From positions 2,399,001-2,463,000 of the forward strand of contig NZ_CP115917.1 of the NCBI RefSeq assembly GCF_027941775.1: a DNA stretch of 64,000 nt, written 5' to 3'. This DNA is from Tenacibaculum pacificus (GTDB lineage Bacteria > Bacteroidota > Bacteroidia > Flavobacteriales > Flavobacteriaceae). The notes under the pieces were generated by a model that was not told the origin of the DNA, ran no database searches, and worked only from the letters and a program-made list of their open reading frames with translations. A program made the position numbers and the translations under genes. Positions 27,478 through 35,954 of the stretch are shown here, piece by piece (position 1 is the first letter of the stretch; every line of letters begins with the position of its first letter).

Positions 27478-27978
27478 CTTTTTTATAAAAAAAAGAATAA
27501 AATTAAAACAAAAAACTAAATAACCTCATTATCTGCATGTTAATTAAATATTATTTTTATTTATTTTTTATAAAATATTAACTTCGATAATAAAATTAAG
27601 AAAAAGCATTAATCGAAAATGATAGCATCTTCTCCTACTTTTTTTTTGATAAAAATTATTATCCAAGAAAACACAAAGAGTTTAAAATTAAAGAAAAACT
27701 AGATTACTATAATCTTCAATTTATTTCAGCATTTCATAAAGCTGAAAAACAAGGACATTAAATTTAAAACAAACTATAATATAACGAAAAGTTTAAAAGA
27801 AGAGGTTTAAGACACTTATTTTGATAATTAATAAAGTAAAAAAAAATCAACAAGTTATTAATAATTCTATTTAAAGCAATAATAATCTATCTGATATAGT
27901 TTTATTCAGACATGAATAATAAACACTTTTAAATAACTTAATAACAAGGAAAAATCAAATAATTAGAAAAGTATAAAC
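27478..27978. other. Gene-free AT-rich spacer
   Basis: About 500 bp upstream of the tRNA promoter and downstream of rpsT. All frames are closed by frequent stops. No repeat, RNA or gene remnant is recognised. Confidence 0.6.
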
Positions 27979-28015
27979 CAAAAAAAACGTTTCGATATAT
28001 CGAAACGTTTTTTTT
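27979..28015. terminator. Terminator of rpsT
   Basis: The stem AAAAAACGTTTCGATA / TATCGAAACGTTTTTT has A- and T-tracts on both sides and lies 24 bp after the rpsT stop. Confidence 0.92.
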
Positions 28016-28039
28016 AATATTTTAAGTAAACTTAAATTC

Positions 28040-28291
28040 TTATAAAGAAGCTACGTGTTTAGCTAATTTTGATTTTAAATTTGCTGCTTTATTCTTGTGA
28101 ATAATATTGTTCTTTGCTAATTTATCTAACATAGATACTACAGTAGAAAACATTGCAGTTGCTTCTGCTTTATCTTCAGATGCTTTTAATCTTCTAACAG
28201 CATTACGTGTTGTTTTATGCTGATATTTATTTCTTAAACGCTTAGCGTCGTTACTTCTGATTCTTTTAATCGCTGACTTGTGATTTGCCAT
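28040..28291 (-). CDS. rpsT: 30S ribosomal protein S20
   Basis: 83 aa, usual length. The N-terminus [21 protein letters not shown] and the helical, Lys/Arg-rich body with [17 protein letters not shown] match bS20, a primary 16S rRNA-binding protein. It lies 36 bp downstream of a tRNA-Glu on the same strand with no promoter match between, so it is probably co-transcribed with that tRNA. A strong terminator follows. Confidence 0.96.
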   Translation of the reverse strand: MANHKSAIKRIRSNDAKRLRNKYQHKTTRNAVRRLKASEDKAEATAMFSTVVSMLDKLAKNNIIHKNKAANLKSKLAKHVASL

Positions 28292-28327
28292 TATGCTAAA
28301 ATTCTTAAAGGTTTATAAAAAACTTTG

Positions 28328-28399
28328 TAGTCCGTACGGGAATCGAACCCGTGTTACATGGATGAAAACCATGCGTCCTAACCCCTAGACGAACGGACC
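28328..28399 (-). tRNA. tRNA-Glu(TTC), copy 1
   Basis: 72 nt. The acceptor GGTCCGT/ACGGACT has a G1-U72 wobble, the anticodon loop GTTTTCATC gives TTC, and the T-loop is TTCGATT. It is identical in sequence to the copy at 28520-28591. Confidence 0.96.
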
Positions 28400-28434
28400 A
28401 AAACAATCATTCTGATTGAGAGTGCAAATATAAG

Positions 28435-28442
28435 ATACTTTT
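28435..28442 (-). promoter_or_regulatory. Promoter -7 element (TATATTTG) of tRNA-Glu copy 1 / rpsT
   Basis: A minus-strand consensus lies 36 bp from the tRNA 5' end. The -33 box is not clear. Confidence 0.6.
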
Positions 28443-28519
28443 TTATATTTACGGTAATTTTATTATTAATTTTTTGTTTCGTTAATAAAATAAACATTAA
28501 CAAAACATCAATTAAATTG

Positions 28520-28591
28520 TAGTCCGTACGGGAATCGAACCCGTGTTACATGGATGAAAACCATGCGTCCTAACCCCTAGACGAACGGACC
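28520..28591 (-). tRNA. tRNA-Glu(TTC), copy 2
   Basis: 72 nt, identical to copy 1, including anticodon TTC. The near-perfect duplication is limited to the tRNA itself; the flanks differ. Confidence 0.96.
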
Positions 28592-28620
28592 GTGACAAAC
28601 AATTTATCTGATTGCGGGTG

Positions 28621-28651
28621 CAAATCTACAACTGTTTTTCAGTACTACAAA
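28621..28651 (-). promoter_or_regulatory. Promoter of tRNA-Glu copy 2
   Basis: On the minus strand TTTG (28648-28651), a 19-bp spacer and TAGATTTG (28621-28628), 30 bp before the tRNA. Confidence 0.82.
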
Positions 28652-28987
28652 ATTTTTTGAAGTTTTTTTTGAGAATTTTTACATAAAAAATTCAGAACAC
28701 CTTCAGTAAACACCATAACAAACTAATAAACAAATAGATAGTAATAAGTCACAGCTAAATAAAAAAAACTGTTGTTTTTTGTAAATTTGAATACACAAAG
28801 TACTTTTCTTTACTTTACGACAGCAGAGCCCTTACTCCTATCATAAAAAAAACTAATAAACATCTGATTAATTTGATGTTTTATCAGTTTACATTAATTT
28901 AATATTGTTTAAATCTTAGTTTTTTTGATGTTTAGAAAAAAAGAATACAAAATATTTTATCTGATTATTAAAAAATAGTGGAATTTC
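28652..28987. other. Gene-free spacer upstream of tRNA-Glu
   Basis: About 335 bp of AT-rich DNA. No open frame of useful length, RNA or recognisable remnant is seen up to the repeat at 28988. Confidence 0.55.
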
Positions 28988-29080
28988 TAGCCCCGATTGA
29001 AGCAATTGTTTGAGCTCTTTTTTATTTTTCTTTTCGAAAAAATAAAAAAAGCGAGTGCGGAAAGCGGGAAATTGCTTCTA
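28988..29080. repeat. Dispersed repeat family 2, copy 1
   Basis: It begins TAGCCCCGATTGAAGC and ends AAAGCGGGAAATTGCTTC, with an internal hairpin made of CTCTTTTTTA / AAAAAAGCGAG-like arms. The reverse-complement copy lies at 39446-39517. Both lie between genes, 3' of proS (here) and 3' of rpoD (there). Similar sequences are common between flavobacterial genes (general knowledge) and their role is unknown. Confidence 0.75.
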
Positions 29081-29121
29081 ATTATTATTCTTAAATAAAA
29101 ATTGCACTCATTTTTACCCAT

Positions 29122-29149
29122 AAAAAAACCCTACCGAAGCAGGGTTTTT
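29122..29149 (-). terminator. Terminator of proS
   Basis: The stem AAAAACCCT / AGGGTTTTT, loop ACCGAAGC, with a minus-strand T-tract, lies 22 bp after the proS stop. Confidence 0.88.
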
Positions 29150-29170
29150 AAATTGTATATAATATAAATA

Positions 29171-30649
29171 CTAGTACGCTTTTGCAAAAAGTACTTTTTT
29201 AGAAGAAGGATTTCCTGTAAAAATACAAGTTCCCGCCTCTTCTTTAGCATCATTAGGAATACATCTAATAGTAGCTTTTGTAAGATCTTTAATTTTCTCT
29301 TCAGTTTCTTCAGTTCCGTCCCAGTGTGCTAGTACAAATCCTCCTTTATTTTCAATAGCATCTTTAAATTCATCGAAAGTAGTCACCTCTGTAGTGTGAT
29401 TCGCTCTATAATCTAAAGCTCTTTTAAATAAATTCTCTTGAATCTCTTCTAATAAATTGGTAATAACATCTACAACGTTATCAATAGCAACCGTTTGTTT
29501 TTCGAAAGTATCACGACGAGCAACCTCAACAGTACCGTTTTCTAAATCACGATTACCCATTGCAACTCTTACAGGAACTCCTTTTAACTCATATTCAGCA
29601 AACTTTGCACCTGGTCTGTAAGTGTCTCTATCATCAAATTTAACAGAAACTCCTTTTTTACGTAACTCTTTTACAATTACAGCTACTTTTTCAGAAATAG
29701 CTTCTAATTGGTCATCACCTTTATATATAGGAACAATTACTACTTGAATAGGCGCTAATTTTGGAGGTAATACTAAACCAGCATCATCAGAATGTGTCAT
29801 AATTAACCCACCGATTAAACGCGTTGAAACTCCCCAAGAAGTAGCCCAAACGTATTCTTTCTTTCCTTCTTTAGAAGTATATTTTACATCAAAAGCTTTT
29901 GCAAAATTCTGTCCTAAAAAATGAGATGTTCCTGCTTGTAAAGCTTTTCCATCTTGCATTAATGCTTCAATAGTATAAGTATCTTCAGCACCTGCAAAAC
30001 GTTCGCTTTCAGATTTAGCTCCTTTTATAACTGGCATCGCCATAAATTCTTCAGCAAAAGTTGCATATACTTCTTGCATTTGTTTTGCTTCTGATACAGC
30101 TTCTGTTTTAGTTGCGTGAGCGGTATGCCCTTCTTGCCATAAAAATTCTGCTGTTCTTAAAAATAAACGAGTACGCATTTCCCAACGAACTACGTTTGCC
30201 CATTGATTTATCAATAAAGGTAAATCACGGTATGATTGAACCCAACCTTTATAAGTGTTCCAAATAATTGCTTCTGATGTTGGGCGAATTACTAATTCTT
30301 CTTCTAATTTAGCGTTCGGGTCAACTCTTAATTTCCCTTTATTCTCAGGATCATTTTCTAAACGATAATGTGTTACAACCGCACATTCTTTAGCAAATCC
30401 TTCGGCATTTTTTTCTTCAGCTTCAAATAAACTTTTGGGTACAAGTAACGGAAAATAAGCGTTTTGATGTCCTGTTTCTTTAAACATTCTATCTAGTTCT
30501 TTTTGCATATTTTCCCAAATAGCATATCCGTAGGGTTTAATAACCATACATCCTCTAACGGCTGAGTTTTCAGCTAAATCAGCTTTTACCACCAATTCGT
30601 TATACCATTTCGAATAATCTTCGTCTCTTTTTGTTAAATGTTTGCTCAT
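29171..30649 (-). CDS. proS: Prolyl-tRNA synthetase (archaeal/eukaryotic-type)
   Basis: 492 aa from the ATG at 30649. A TTG two codons upstream is less likely. It charges tRNA-Pro. Class II motifs visible are the [34 protein letters not shown] region (motifs 1/2), F-x-R-T-x-E-F ([16 protein letters not shown]) and the anticodon-binding domain with [17 protein letters not shown]. There is no bacterial-type editing insertion, and the chain ends in ...FAKAY with the C-terminal Tyr typical of the archaeal/eukaryotic-type enzyme. It is monocistronic. Confidence 0.96.
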   Translation of the reverse strand: MSKHLTKRDEDYSKWYNELVVKADLAENSAVRGCMVIKPYGYAIWENMQKELDRMFKETGHQNAYFPLLVPKSLFEAEEKNAEGFAKECAVVTHYRLENDPENKGKLRVDPNAKLEEELVIRPTSEAIIWNTYKGWVQSYRDLPLLINQWANVVRWEMRTRLFLRTAEFLWQEGHTAHATKTEAVSEAKQMQEVYATFAEEFMAMPVIKGAKSESERFAGAEDTYTIEALMQDGKALQAGTSHFLGQNFAKAFDVKYTSKEGKKEYVWATSWGVSTRLIGGLIMTHSDDAGLVLPPKLAPIQVVIVPIYKGDDQLEAISEKVAVIVKELRKKGVSVKFDDRDTYRPGAKFAEYELKGVPVRVAMGNRDLENGTVEVARRDTFEKQTVAIDNVVDVITNLLEEIQENLFKRALDYRANHTTEVTTFDEFKDAIENKGGFVLAHWDGTEETEEKIKDLTKATIRCIPNDAKEEAGTCIFTGNPSSKKVLFAKAY

Positions 30650-30701
30650 AATCAAAAGTTTGGCATAAATATTGTTATATTTTATGCGTAAATTGTCTAT
30701 G

Positions 30702-30709
30702 CAAAACTA
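30702..30709 (-). promoter_or_regulatory. Promoter -7 element (TAGTTTTG) of proS
   Basis: A minus-strand match to TAnnTTTG lies 52 bp upstream of the proS ATG. A TTTG at 30733-30736 is 23 bp further up, slightly too far for a good -33 box. Confidence 0.45.
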
Positions 30710-30795
30710 CATTAAAAAGGCTACAAGCCCAACAAAGAAATCGTATTTTGTACCCCAGTTTTCTAATTAGTTTTTATAACCTTAAAATTTAACTC

Positions 30796-31773
30796 ATGAA
30801 GTTCCATTATACTAACACCAAGCTTCCCTTTTACATGCTATTATTATTTATGACAGCAACAATTGTTTCTTGCGGAACAATGCAAACGGTTGCTGATAAT
30901 GATGATGGAATTTATGCAGATGATAAACCTATCAAAAAATATCAGCGTACTATTATTGTTGCTGATACAAAAGAAATTCAAGAGGATAATGAAAATTATT
31001 TTTCAAAAGAATTAGACCGTTTAGATAGATTAAATGATACCGAAATTTTTACAGATATTGAAGAATATGCATCAGAAGAAAATGAAGAAGATACATATGA
31101 AGCACCTATAAAGTATAATAATTACAATACAAACGAACCTTGGGGATATAGTAATACTAGTAATGTTGTTGTTAACATAAGTACTTCTCCTCAATGGGGA
31201 TATTACAATAATTGGGATACATATTACGGATATAATTACAACAGACCTTGGTGGCGTTCTGGATATAATAATTATCACTGGAACTTTTACAATTATGGTA
31301 CGCCTTATTATTACAGACCATATTACAGAAATAATTATTACGGATACAATTATAACAGGTACAATTATAGAGGAGCTAATTCTTACAGAGGATATAGACA
31401 AAATTCAAGTTACAGAAGAAATAATACAAGCAGTAATAGAAGATACTCTTCATCAAGAAGAACTTCTAATACCTACAGAAAAAGTACAAGAAATGTAAAA
31501 TCGTCAAGAAGAGCTAACGCTACAAGAAACACTCGCGCTAACTCAACAGGAAATTATAAAAATAACAGAAGTAATACAAGATCGAAAAGATCAACTAGAA
31601 AAAGTAGTTCTAATACTAGACAGAATAACTCTTATAGAAGAAATAATTCTAGAGCATCGAAAACTTATACTAAACCATCATCTTCATCAAGAAATTCAAA
31701 TAGCAGAGCAACAAGCACACCAAGAAGAAGCTCATCTTCTAGTAGTAGAAGATCAGGAAATAATAGACGCTAA
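30796..31773 (+). CDS. Lipoprotein with Tyr/Asn-rich middle and Ser/Arg-rich tail, function unknown
   Basis: 325 aa. The signal peptide ends TIVSCG, so Cys27 is the probable lipidation site. Residues ~30-105 are acidic and helical. About 110-210 is rich in Tyr/Asn/Trp/Gly (YYNNWDTYYGYNYNRPWW-like), and ~210-325 is Arg/Ser/Asn low complexity with high positive charge. It lies 48 bp upstream of the FadL-type porin gene, probably in one unit. It may bind nucleic acid, wall or surface polymers, but no function is established. Confidence 0.78.
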   Translation: MKFHYTNTKLPFYMLLLFMTATIVSCGTMQTVADNDDGIYADDKPIKKYQRTIIVADTKEIQEDNENYFSKELDRLDRLNDTEIFTDIEEYASEENEEDTYEAPIKYNNYNTNEPWGYSNTSNVVVNISTSPQWGYYNNWDTYYGYNYNRPWWRSGYNNYHWNFYNYGTPYYYRPYYRNNYYGYNYNRYNYRGANSYRGYRQNSSYRRNNTSSNRRYSSSRRTSNTYRKSTRNVKSSRRANATRNTRANSTGNYKNNRSNTRSKRSTRKSSSNTRQNNSYRRNNSRASKTYTKPSSSSRNSNSRATSTPRRSSSSSSRRSGNNRR

Positions 31774-31820
31774 TTTAAATAGCTTTTCTAAATACGTTTT
31801 TAAACTAATCAACGAAAAAA

Positions 31821-33182
31821 ATGAAACGACTTTTAACATTTGCGGTTATTATCGCTAGTACTACTTACACTTTTTCGCAATCATTAAATTATACTGATTT
31901 AGGTATTTTATTTTCGCAAAATGAAAATTATGGAACAGCACGTTTTGAAGCAATGGCTGGTGCATTTGGAGCTTTAGGTGGCGATGTATCATCAATAAAT
32001 ATTAACCCTGCTGGAGGTGCTGTTGCTAGAAAAAACTTAGTTTCTATTACTTTAGGTAACAGAAATACGGATACATCTATTAATTATTACGGAGAAAAAT
32101 TTAATAATCAAGATAACTTTTTTAACCTAACACAAGCAGGCGCAATACTTTCGTTTGATACAGCATACGATTCTGATTGGAATCGATTTGCTTTAAGCTT
32201 TAATTATAGTATTAAAAAAGATTTTAATAACTCTTATCTTTTAAATAATGGAGAATATTTAAAATATTCTGAACACCAAAATGATGAAAAAATTAATAAA
32301 ACAGCATTTTTAAACTCTGTAGAACATAAATATTCCAATTCATTTGGAGGACAAACAGCTATTTATAACTTTGGATTTTCAGCTGTACATTTAAATAAGT
32401 TTTTTGTGGGAGCTGCTTTAAATATTCATGATTTAAATTTCACCCAAACAACCCACTTAAATGAAGTAAATCAAGATAATAAAGGAAATACTTTAAAGGC
32501 ATACAATTTGACAAGCTCTCAAATGCAAGGAAATGGTTTTTCACTTAGCTTAGGGTTTATTTATAAAGTAAATCGTAATTTTCGTTTTGGTTTAGCATAC
32601 GAAAGCCCTGCTTGGTATGAAGAAGTTATTGAAAACTATAAAGATAGACTAACAATGAATGATATCAAAAACCTTGATTTAGACTCTTATTATGATCTTA
32701 TTAATGATTATCCTAATAGTTTCCGTTTTAAATCTCCAGGTAGAATAACGGCAAGTGGAGCAATTATTTTCGGTAAAAAAGGATTGGTTAGTTTCGATTA
32801 TACTTATAAAGATTTTAGAAATATTAAATATCAAGAGACTGATCAAACACTTTTACAAGCAAATCAAAGTTTTTCAAATACATTAAGAAGTACACAAGCT
32901 TTAAATGTTGGTACGGAATGGCGTTTTGATAAAATGAGTATTAGGGGTGGTTATCATTATGAAAAAAACCCGAACTTACTTACCGCTTTTGGAGGGAATA
33001 CCAATAAAGATAATTTAAGAGGTTTTACCTTAGGGTTAGGATATAATTTTGGAAAAACAAAATTCGATTTATCATATAGGAAATCTGAAAACATGGATTA
33101 TTATACCTTAAATAATTCAGGAGATACTGAAGTAAATAATAATAGCTCAAGAGTTTCTGCTACACTAACTTTTAATTTATAA
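31821..33182 (+). CDS. OmpP1/FadL-family outer-membrane transporter
   Basis: 453 aa. The signal peptide (1-19) ends TYTFSQ. The NENYGTARFEAMAGAFGALGGDVSSININPAGGAVA segment at ~32-70 is the FadL/TodX N-terminal hatch motif. A ~14-strand barrel follows, ending in aromatic residues (SRVSATLTFNL). This family passes hydrophobic molecules through the outer membrane; the substrate here is unknown. It follows the lipoprotein gene, and a short terminator follows. Confidence 0.9.
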   Translation: MKRLLTFAVIIASTTYTFSQSLNYTDLGILFSQNENYGTARFEAMAGAFGALGGDVSSININPAGGAVARKNLVSITLGNRNTDTSINYYGEKFNNQDNFFNLTQAGAILSFDTAYDSDWNRFALSFNYSIKKDFNNSYLLNNGEYLKYSEHQNDEKINKTAFLNSVEHKYSNSFGGQTAIYNFGFSAVHLNKFFVGAALNIHDLNFTQTTHLNEVNQDNKGNTLKAYNLTSSQMQGNGFSLSLGFIYKVNRNFRFGLAYESPAWYEEVIENYKDRLTMNDIKNLDLDSYYDLINDYPNSFRFKSPGRITASGAIIFGKKGLVSFDYTYKDFRNIKYQETDQTLLQANQSFSNTLRSTQALNVGTEWRFDKMSIRGGYHYEKNPNLLTAFGGNTNKDNLRGFTLGLGYNFGKTKFDLSYRKSENMDYYTLNNSGDTEVNNNSSRVSATLTFNL

Positions 33183-33205
33183 TTTCCAATAGTAACAAAT
33201 TATAT

Positions 33206-33230
33206 AAATCCTGCTTTTGCAGGATTTTTT
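33206..33230 (+). terminator. Intrinsic terminator after the FadL-type gene
   Basis: The stem AAATCCTGC / GCAGGATTT plus a T-tract lies about 24 bp after the stop. Confidence 0.8.
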
Positions 33231-33257
33231 ATATACATATATCTCAGTTTTTTACCG

Positions 33258-33265
33258 TAATTTTG
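33258..33265 (+). promoter_or_regulatory. Promoter -7 element (TAATTTTG) of the NifU-like operon
   Basis: A consensus TAnnTTTG lies 21 bp before the ATG at 33287. It overlaps the upstream in-frame start candidate at 33263, which argues for the downstream ATG. Confidence 0.6.
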
Positions 33266-33286
33266 CACTTCATTTTACAACTTATT

Positions 33287-34180
33287 ATGAGCACTATAAA
33301 AATAAATATACAAGAAACAAGTAACGAAACCATCTTAAAATTTACGAGTACTACAATTCTAGTAAACGGTGGTAGTTATGAGTTTAATAATATAGATGAA
33401 GCTAAAAATTCACCTTTAGCACAACAACTTTTTCACCTTCCATTTGTAAAGAAAATTTTAATTACAGCTAATTTCATTGCAATTCAACGTTATGATATTG
33501 TTCAATGGGAAGATGTAGAAGAAGAACTTCGTGAGCAAATTGAAAACTATTTACAAGAAGGAAATAAGTTAGTAACTGAAGTTACAACTAAAAAAGATGC
33601 TGTTGAAGTATATGCTGAAGTTACTCCGAATCCTGCGGTTATGAAGTTCGGTTCGAACAAAGCACTTACTCAAACAGATGTTGAGTTTAAAAATATCGAA
33701 GAAGCTAGTAAGTCTTCTCCTTTAGCTAAAGAATTATTCGGATTTCCGTTTGTAAAAGAAATTTTTATTTCTGAAAACTATGTGTCAATTACAAAATATG
33801 ACATGATAGAATGGAATGAAGTACATCAAGAAATTCGTTCTTTTATTAGAACTTATATTCAAGATGGAAAAATAATAATACAAGAACTTCCTAAGCAAAA
33901 AACCAAAGAAAACGTTGAAATTCCTAAAGAAGATTTAACAGATACTGAAGCTGAAATTGTTGCTATTTTAGACGAATATATTAAACCAGCTGTAGCTTCT
34001 GATGGTGGAAATATTGCGTTTCAATCGTACGATAAAGAAACTAAAATAGTAAGCGTAATTTTACAAGGTGCTTGTAGTGGATGTCCTTCATCAACAGTAA
34101 CTTTAAAAAATGGTATTGAAACCATGCTTAAAGATATGTTACCTAATAAGATTAATCAAGTAGTTGCTATTAACGGATAA
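33287..34180 (+). CDS. NifU-family Fe-S scaffold protein with duplicated N-terminal domain
   Basis: 297 aa from the ATG at 33287. Two Nfu_N-type domains are in tandem (about residues 3-95 and 105-200), each with NxxxLKF/VMKF and the FPFVKEIF/LPFVKKIL segment. A C-terminal NifU domain carries Cys263-x-x-Cys266 (CSGC) for a [4Fe-4S] cluster. It should deliver clusters to apo-proteins. Upstream of and close to the quinone methyltransferase gene, with a 12-bp gap. Confidence 0.92.
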   Translation: MSTIKINIQETSNETILKFTSTTILVNGGSYEFNNIDEAKNSPLAQQLFHLPFVKKILITANFIAIQRYDIVQWEDVEEELREQIENYLQEGNKLVTEVTTKKDAVEVYAEVTPNPAVMKFGSNKALTQTDVEFKNIEEASKSSPLAKELFGFPFVKEIFISENYVSITKYDMIEWNEVHQEIRSFIRTYIQDGKIIIQELPKQKTKENVEIPKEDLTDTEAEIVAILDEYIKPAVASDGGNIAFQSYDKETKIVSVILQGACSGCPSSTVTLKNGIETMLKDMLPNKINQVVAING

Positions 34181-34192
34181 TTTATAAAACAG

Positions 34193-34921
34193 ATGTCTAA
34201 AACAATCAAACCATACAAAGATTCTGAGCTAGGAAAGAAAGAACAAGTAGCTAAAATGTTTGACAATATTTCTGAAGATTATGACGGGTTAAATCGTGTA
34301 ATCTCTTTAGGAATTGATGTTAGTTGGCGAAAAAAAGTAGTAAAATTAGTTGGAGAAAATAATCCGAAACAAATTTTAGATATTGCTACCGGTACTGGTG
34401 ATTTAGCCTTAATGATGGCAGGTTTAAATCCTGATAAAATTGTAGGTTTAGATATTTCTGCGGGAATGTTAGAAGTTGGTAAGTACAAAATTGCCAAAGC
34501 TAATTTAACCGATAAAATAGAAATGATTGTAGGCGATAGCGAAAATATGCCTTTTGAAAACAATACTTTTGATGCAATAACAGTTTCTTTTGGAGTAAGA
34601 AATTTTGAAAATCTAGATAAAGGTTTAACTGAAATATATCGTATTTTAAAACCTGGTGGTAAGTTTGTAGTCTTAGAAACCTCTAACCCTACTAAGTTTC
34701 CTTTCAAACAAGGTTATAAATTTCATACAAATGTTTTACTTCCTATTATTGGTAAAATGTTTTCAAAAGATAAAGTTGCATATTCTTATTTATCAGAAAG
34801 TGCAAATTCTTTTCCTTTTGGTGAAGCCTTTAACAATATTTTACAGAAAAATGGGTTTAAGAATGTAAATAATATACCTGTAACTTTTGGAGTTGCATCA
34901 ATTTACACCGCTTTTAAATAG
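34193..34921 (+). CDS. menG: Demethylmenaquinone methyltransferase (UbiE/MenG)
   Basis: 242 aa. The SAM-binding motif [16 protein letters not shown] lies at about 60-75. Family motifs are [28 protein letters not shown] near the N-terminus and the later VLETSNP segment. It methylates demethylmenaquinone, the only quinone expected in Flavobacteriaceae. It follows the NifU-like gene by 12 bp and precedes porT by 1 bp. Confidence 0.93.
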   Translation: MSKTIKPYKDSELGKKEQVAKMFDNISEDYDGLNRVISLGIDVSWRKKVVKLVGENNPKQILDIATGTGDLALMMAGLNPDKIVGLDISAGMLEVGKYKIAKANLTDKIEMIVGDSENMPFENNTFDAITVSFGVRNFENLDKGLTEIYRILKPGGKFVVLETSNPTKFPFKQGYKFHTNVLLPIIGKMFSKDKVAYSYLSESANSFPFGEAFNNILQKNGFKNVNNIPVTFGVASIYTAFK

Positions 34922-34922
34922 T

Positions 34923-35624
34923 ATGTTAAAAAAAACTTTACTTTTCGGATTTTTCGGATTTTTCACAATCTGCTTTCAGGCACAAACTGAAAAAATATTA
35001 AACCTTCCTAGTTTTGATAAAGATATTTTTCATTATGGTTTTTACTTAGGAGTAAACAATAATGGATATAAAATAGGTTACAAACCTAGTTCTTTTAATA
35101 ATGCTGAAGTAGAAGTATCAAGTGCTGTAGGATTTAACGTTGGTTTAATTGCAGATTTAAAATTACATGAGAATCTGAATTTAAGGTTTGAACCAGGATT
35201 AATGTCGAATACAAAAACATTGTTTTTTAAACACATTCCTGGAACAGAAAATGTAAATACTAGAGAAGTAGGTGCTACTTACTTACACTTGCCTTTAATA
35301 CTAAAAATGAGTACAAATAGGCTTAACAACATACGTCCTTATGTACTAGGAGGAGTATCATATGATTATAATTTTTCTAGTAATCAGAAAAATGGCGATG
35401 ATAATTCTGTTGGTGAGTTTAGAACTACAACAAATAATTTAATGTATGAAGTAGGTATTGGAATCGATTTTTATTTAAATTACTTTAAATTTTCTCCTTC
35501 TATTAGAGGTGTCTTTGCTATTAATAATGAAATTATACCAGATAATAATAGTCCAAGTCAATGGACTGATCCTATAGATTATTTAGGTACACGGGGAGTA
35601 TTTTTGCACCTATCTTTTGAATAA
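34923..35624 (+). CDS. porT: PorT-family outer-membrane protein (type IX secretion / gliding)
   Basis: 233 aa from the ATG at 34923, one base after the menG stop. The signal peptide ends CFQAQ. The beta-barrel features ATYLHLPLILKMSTNRLNNIRPYVLGGVSYDYN match PorT/SprT-type proteins needed for the type IX secretion system of gliding Bacteroidetes. The gene order menG-porT is common in flavobacteria. It is followed by a strong terminator. Confidence 0.85.
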   Translation: MLKKTLLFGFFGFFTICFQAQTEKILNLPSFDKDIFHYGFYLGVNNNGYKIGYKPSSFNNAEVEVSSAVGFNVGLIADLKLHENLNLRFEPGLMSNTKTLFFKHIPGTENVNTREVGATYLHLPLILKMSTNRLNNIRPYVLGGVSYDYNFSSNQKNGDDNSVGEFRTTTNNLMYEVGIGIDFYLNYFKFSPSIRGVFAINNEIIPDNNSPSQWTDPIDYLGTRGVFLHLSFE

Positions 35625-35627
35625 TAT

Positions 35628-35663
35628 AAAAAAAGCCACTGTTAAAAACAGTGGCTTTTTTTA
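35628..35663 (+). terminator. Terminator after porT
   Basis: The stem AAAAAAAGCCACTGTT / AACAGTGGCTTTTTTT lies immediately after the porT stop. Confidence 0.9.
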
Positions 35664-35715
35664 TATCTTATAATTTTATCTAAAAAATGAAATCCTTTAT
35701 CAGTAAAATTCTGAA

Positions 35716-35790
35716 AAGAAAAATGACTTTCTTACATTGAAAGTCATTTTATATATAAGATAGAAGTCCCCCGAAATCTACCTTATACTA
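35716..35790 (-). ncRNA. Putative small structured RNA, downstream copy of a tandem pair
   Basis: On the minus strand, the hairpin GGTAGA-TTTCGGGGGACT-TCTATC (35759-35782; the stem extends to ~11 bp at 35754-35787) is followed by an intrinsic terminator at 35716-35750 (arms AATGACTTTC/GAAAGTCATT plus T-tract). It shares the identical 12-nt loop with the upstream copy, while the stem differs but stays paired. No own promoter is seen, so it may come from read-through. Confidence 0.55.
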
Positions 35791-35828
35791 TTTAGACACT
35801 AATTTACCTTACAAGTCACATATAAAAC

Positions 35829-35920
35829 AAAAAAATGACCATCTTTCGATGGTCATAATAGTAAGAATAATATTCTTACTTATAAAATAGAAGTCCCCCG
35901 AAATCTATTATTTTAATAAG
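35829..35920 (-). ncRNA. Putative small structured RNA, upstream copy of a tandem pair
   Basis: A -7 element TATATTTG at 35927-35934 precedes it on the minus strand. The RNA contains the hairpin AATAGA-TTTCGGGGGACT-TCTATT (35886-35909), a palindromic hairpin at 35861-35880 (GTAAGAATA/TATTCTTAC), and an intrinsic terminator at 35829-35856 (ATGACCATC/GATGGTCAT plus T7). Promoter, structured body and terminator together suggest a ~90-nt non-coding RNA. I cannot exclude membership of a described family such as Flavo-1. Confidence 0.6.
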
Positions 35921-35926
35921 AGACTG

Positions 35927-35934
35927 CAAATATA
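35927..35934 (-). promoter_or_regulatory. Promoter -7 element (TATATTTG) of the tandem small RNAs
   Basis: A minus-strand consensus sits in the 34-bp gap between the MscS-type gene stop and the hairpin RNA. The -33 box is not obvious. Confidence 0.55.
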
Positions 35935-35954
35935 AAACAAAAGGCTAGAAACTA

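Noticed and set aside
31072..31498. Two frames (both strands) inside the Tyr/Asn-rich lipoprotein gene
   Set aside because: Repetitive Ile/Val or Ile/Thr strings from codon repetition; the lipoprotein frame has signal peptide and lipobox.
35716..35920. CRISPR-like array from the repeated 24-nt hairpin
   Set aside because: Only two repeats, unequal spacing, each tied to a terminator, and no cas genes; a tandem RNA explains it better.
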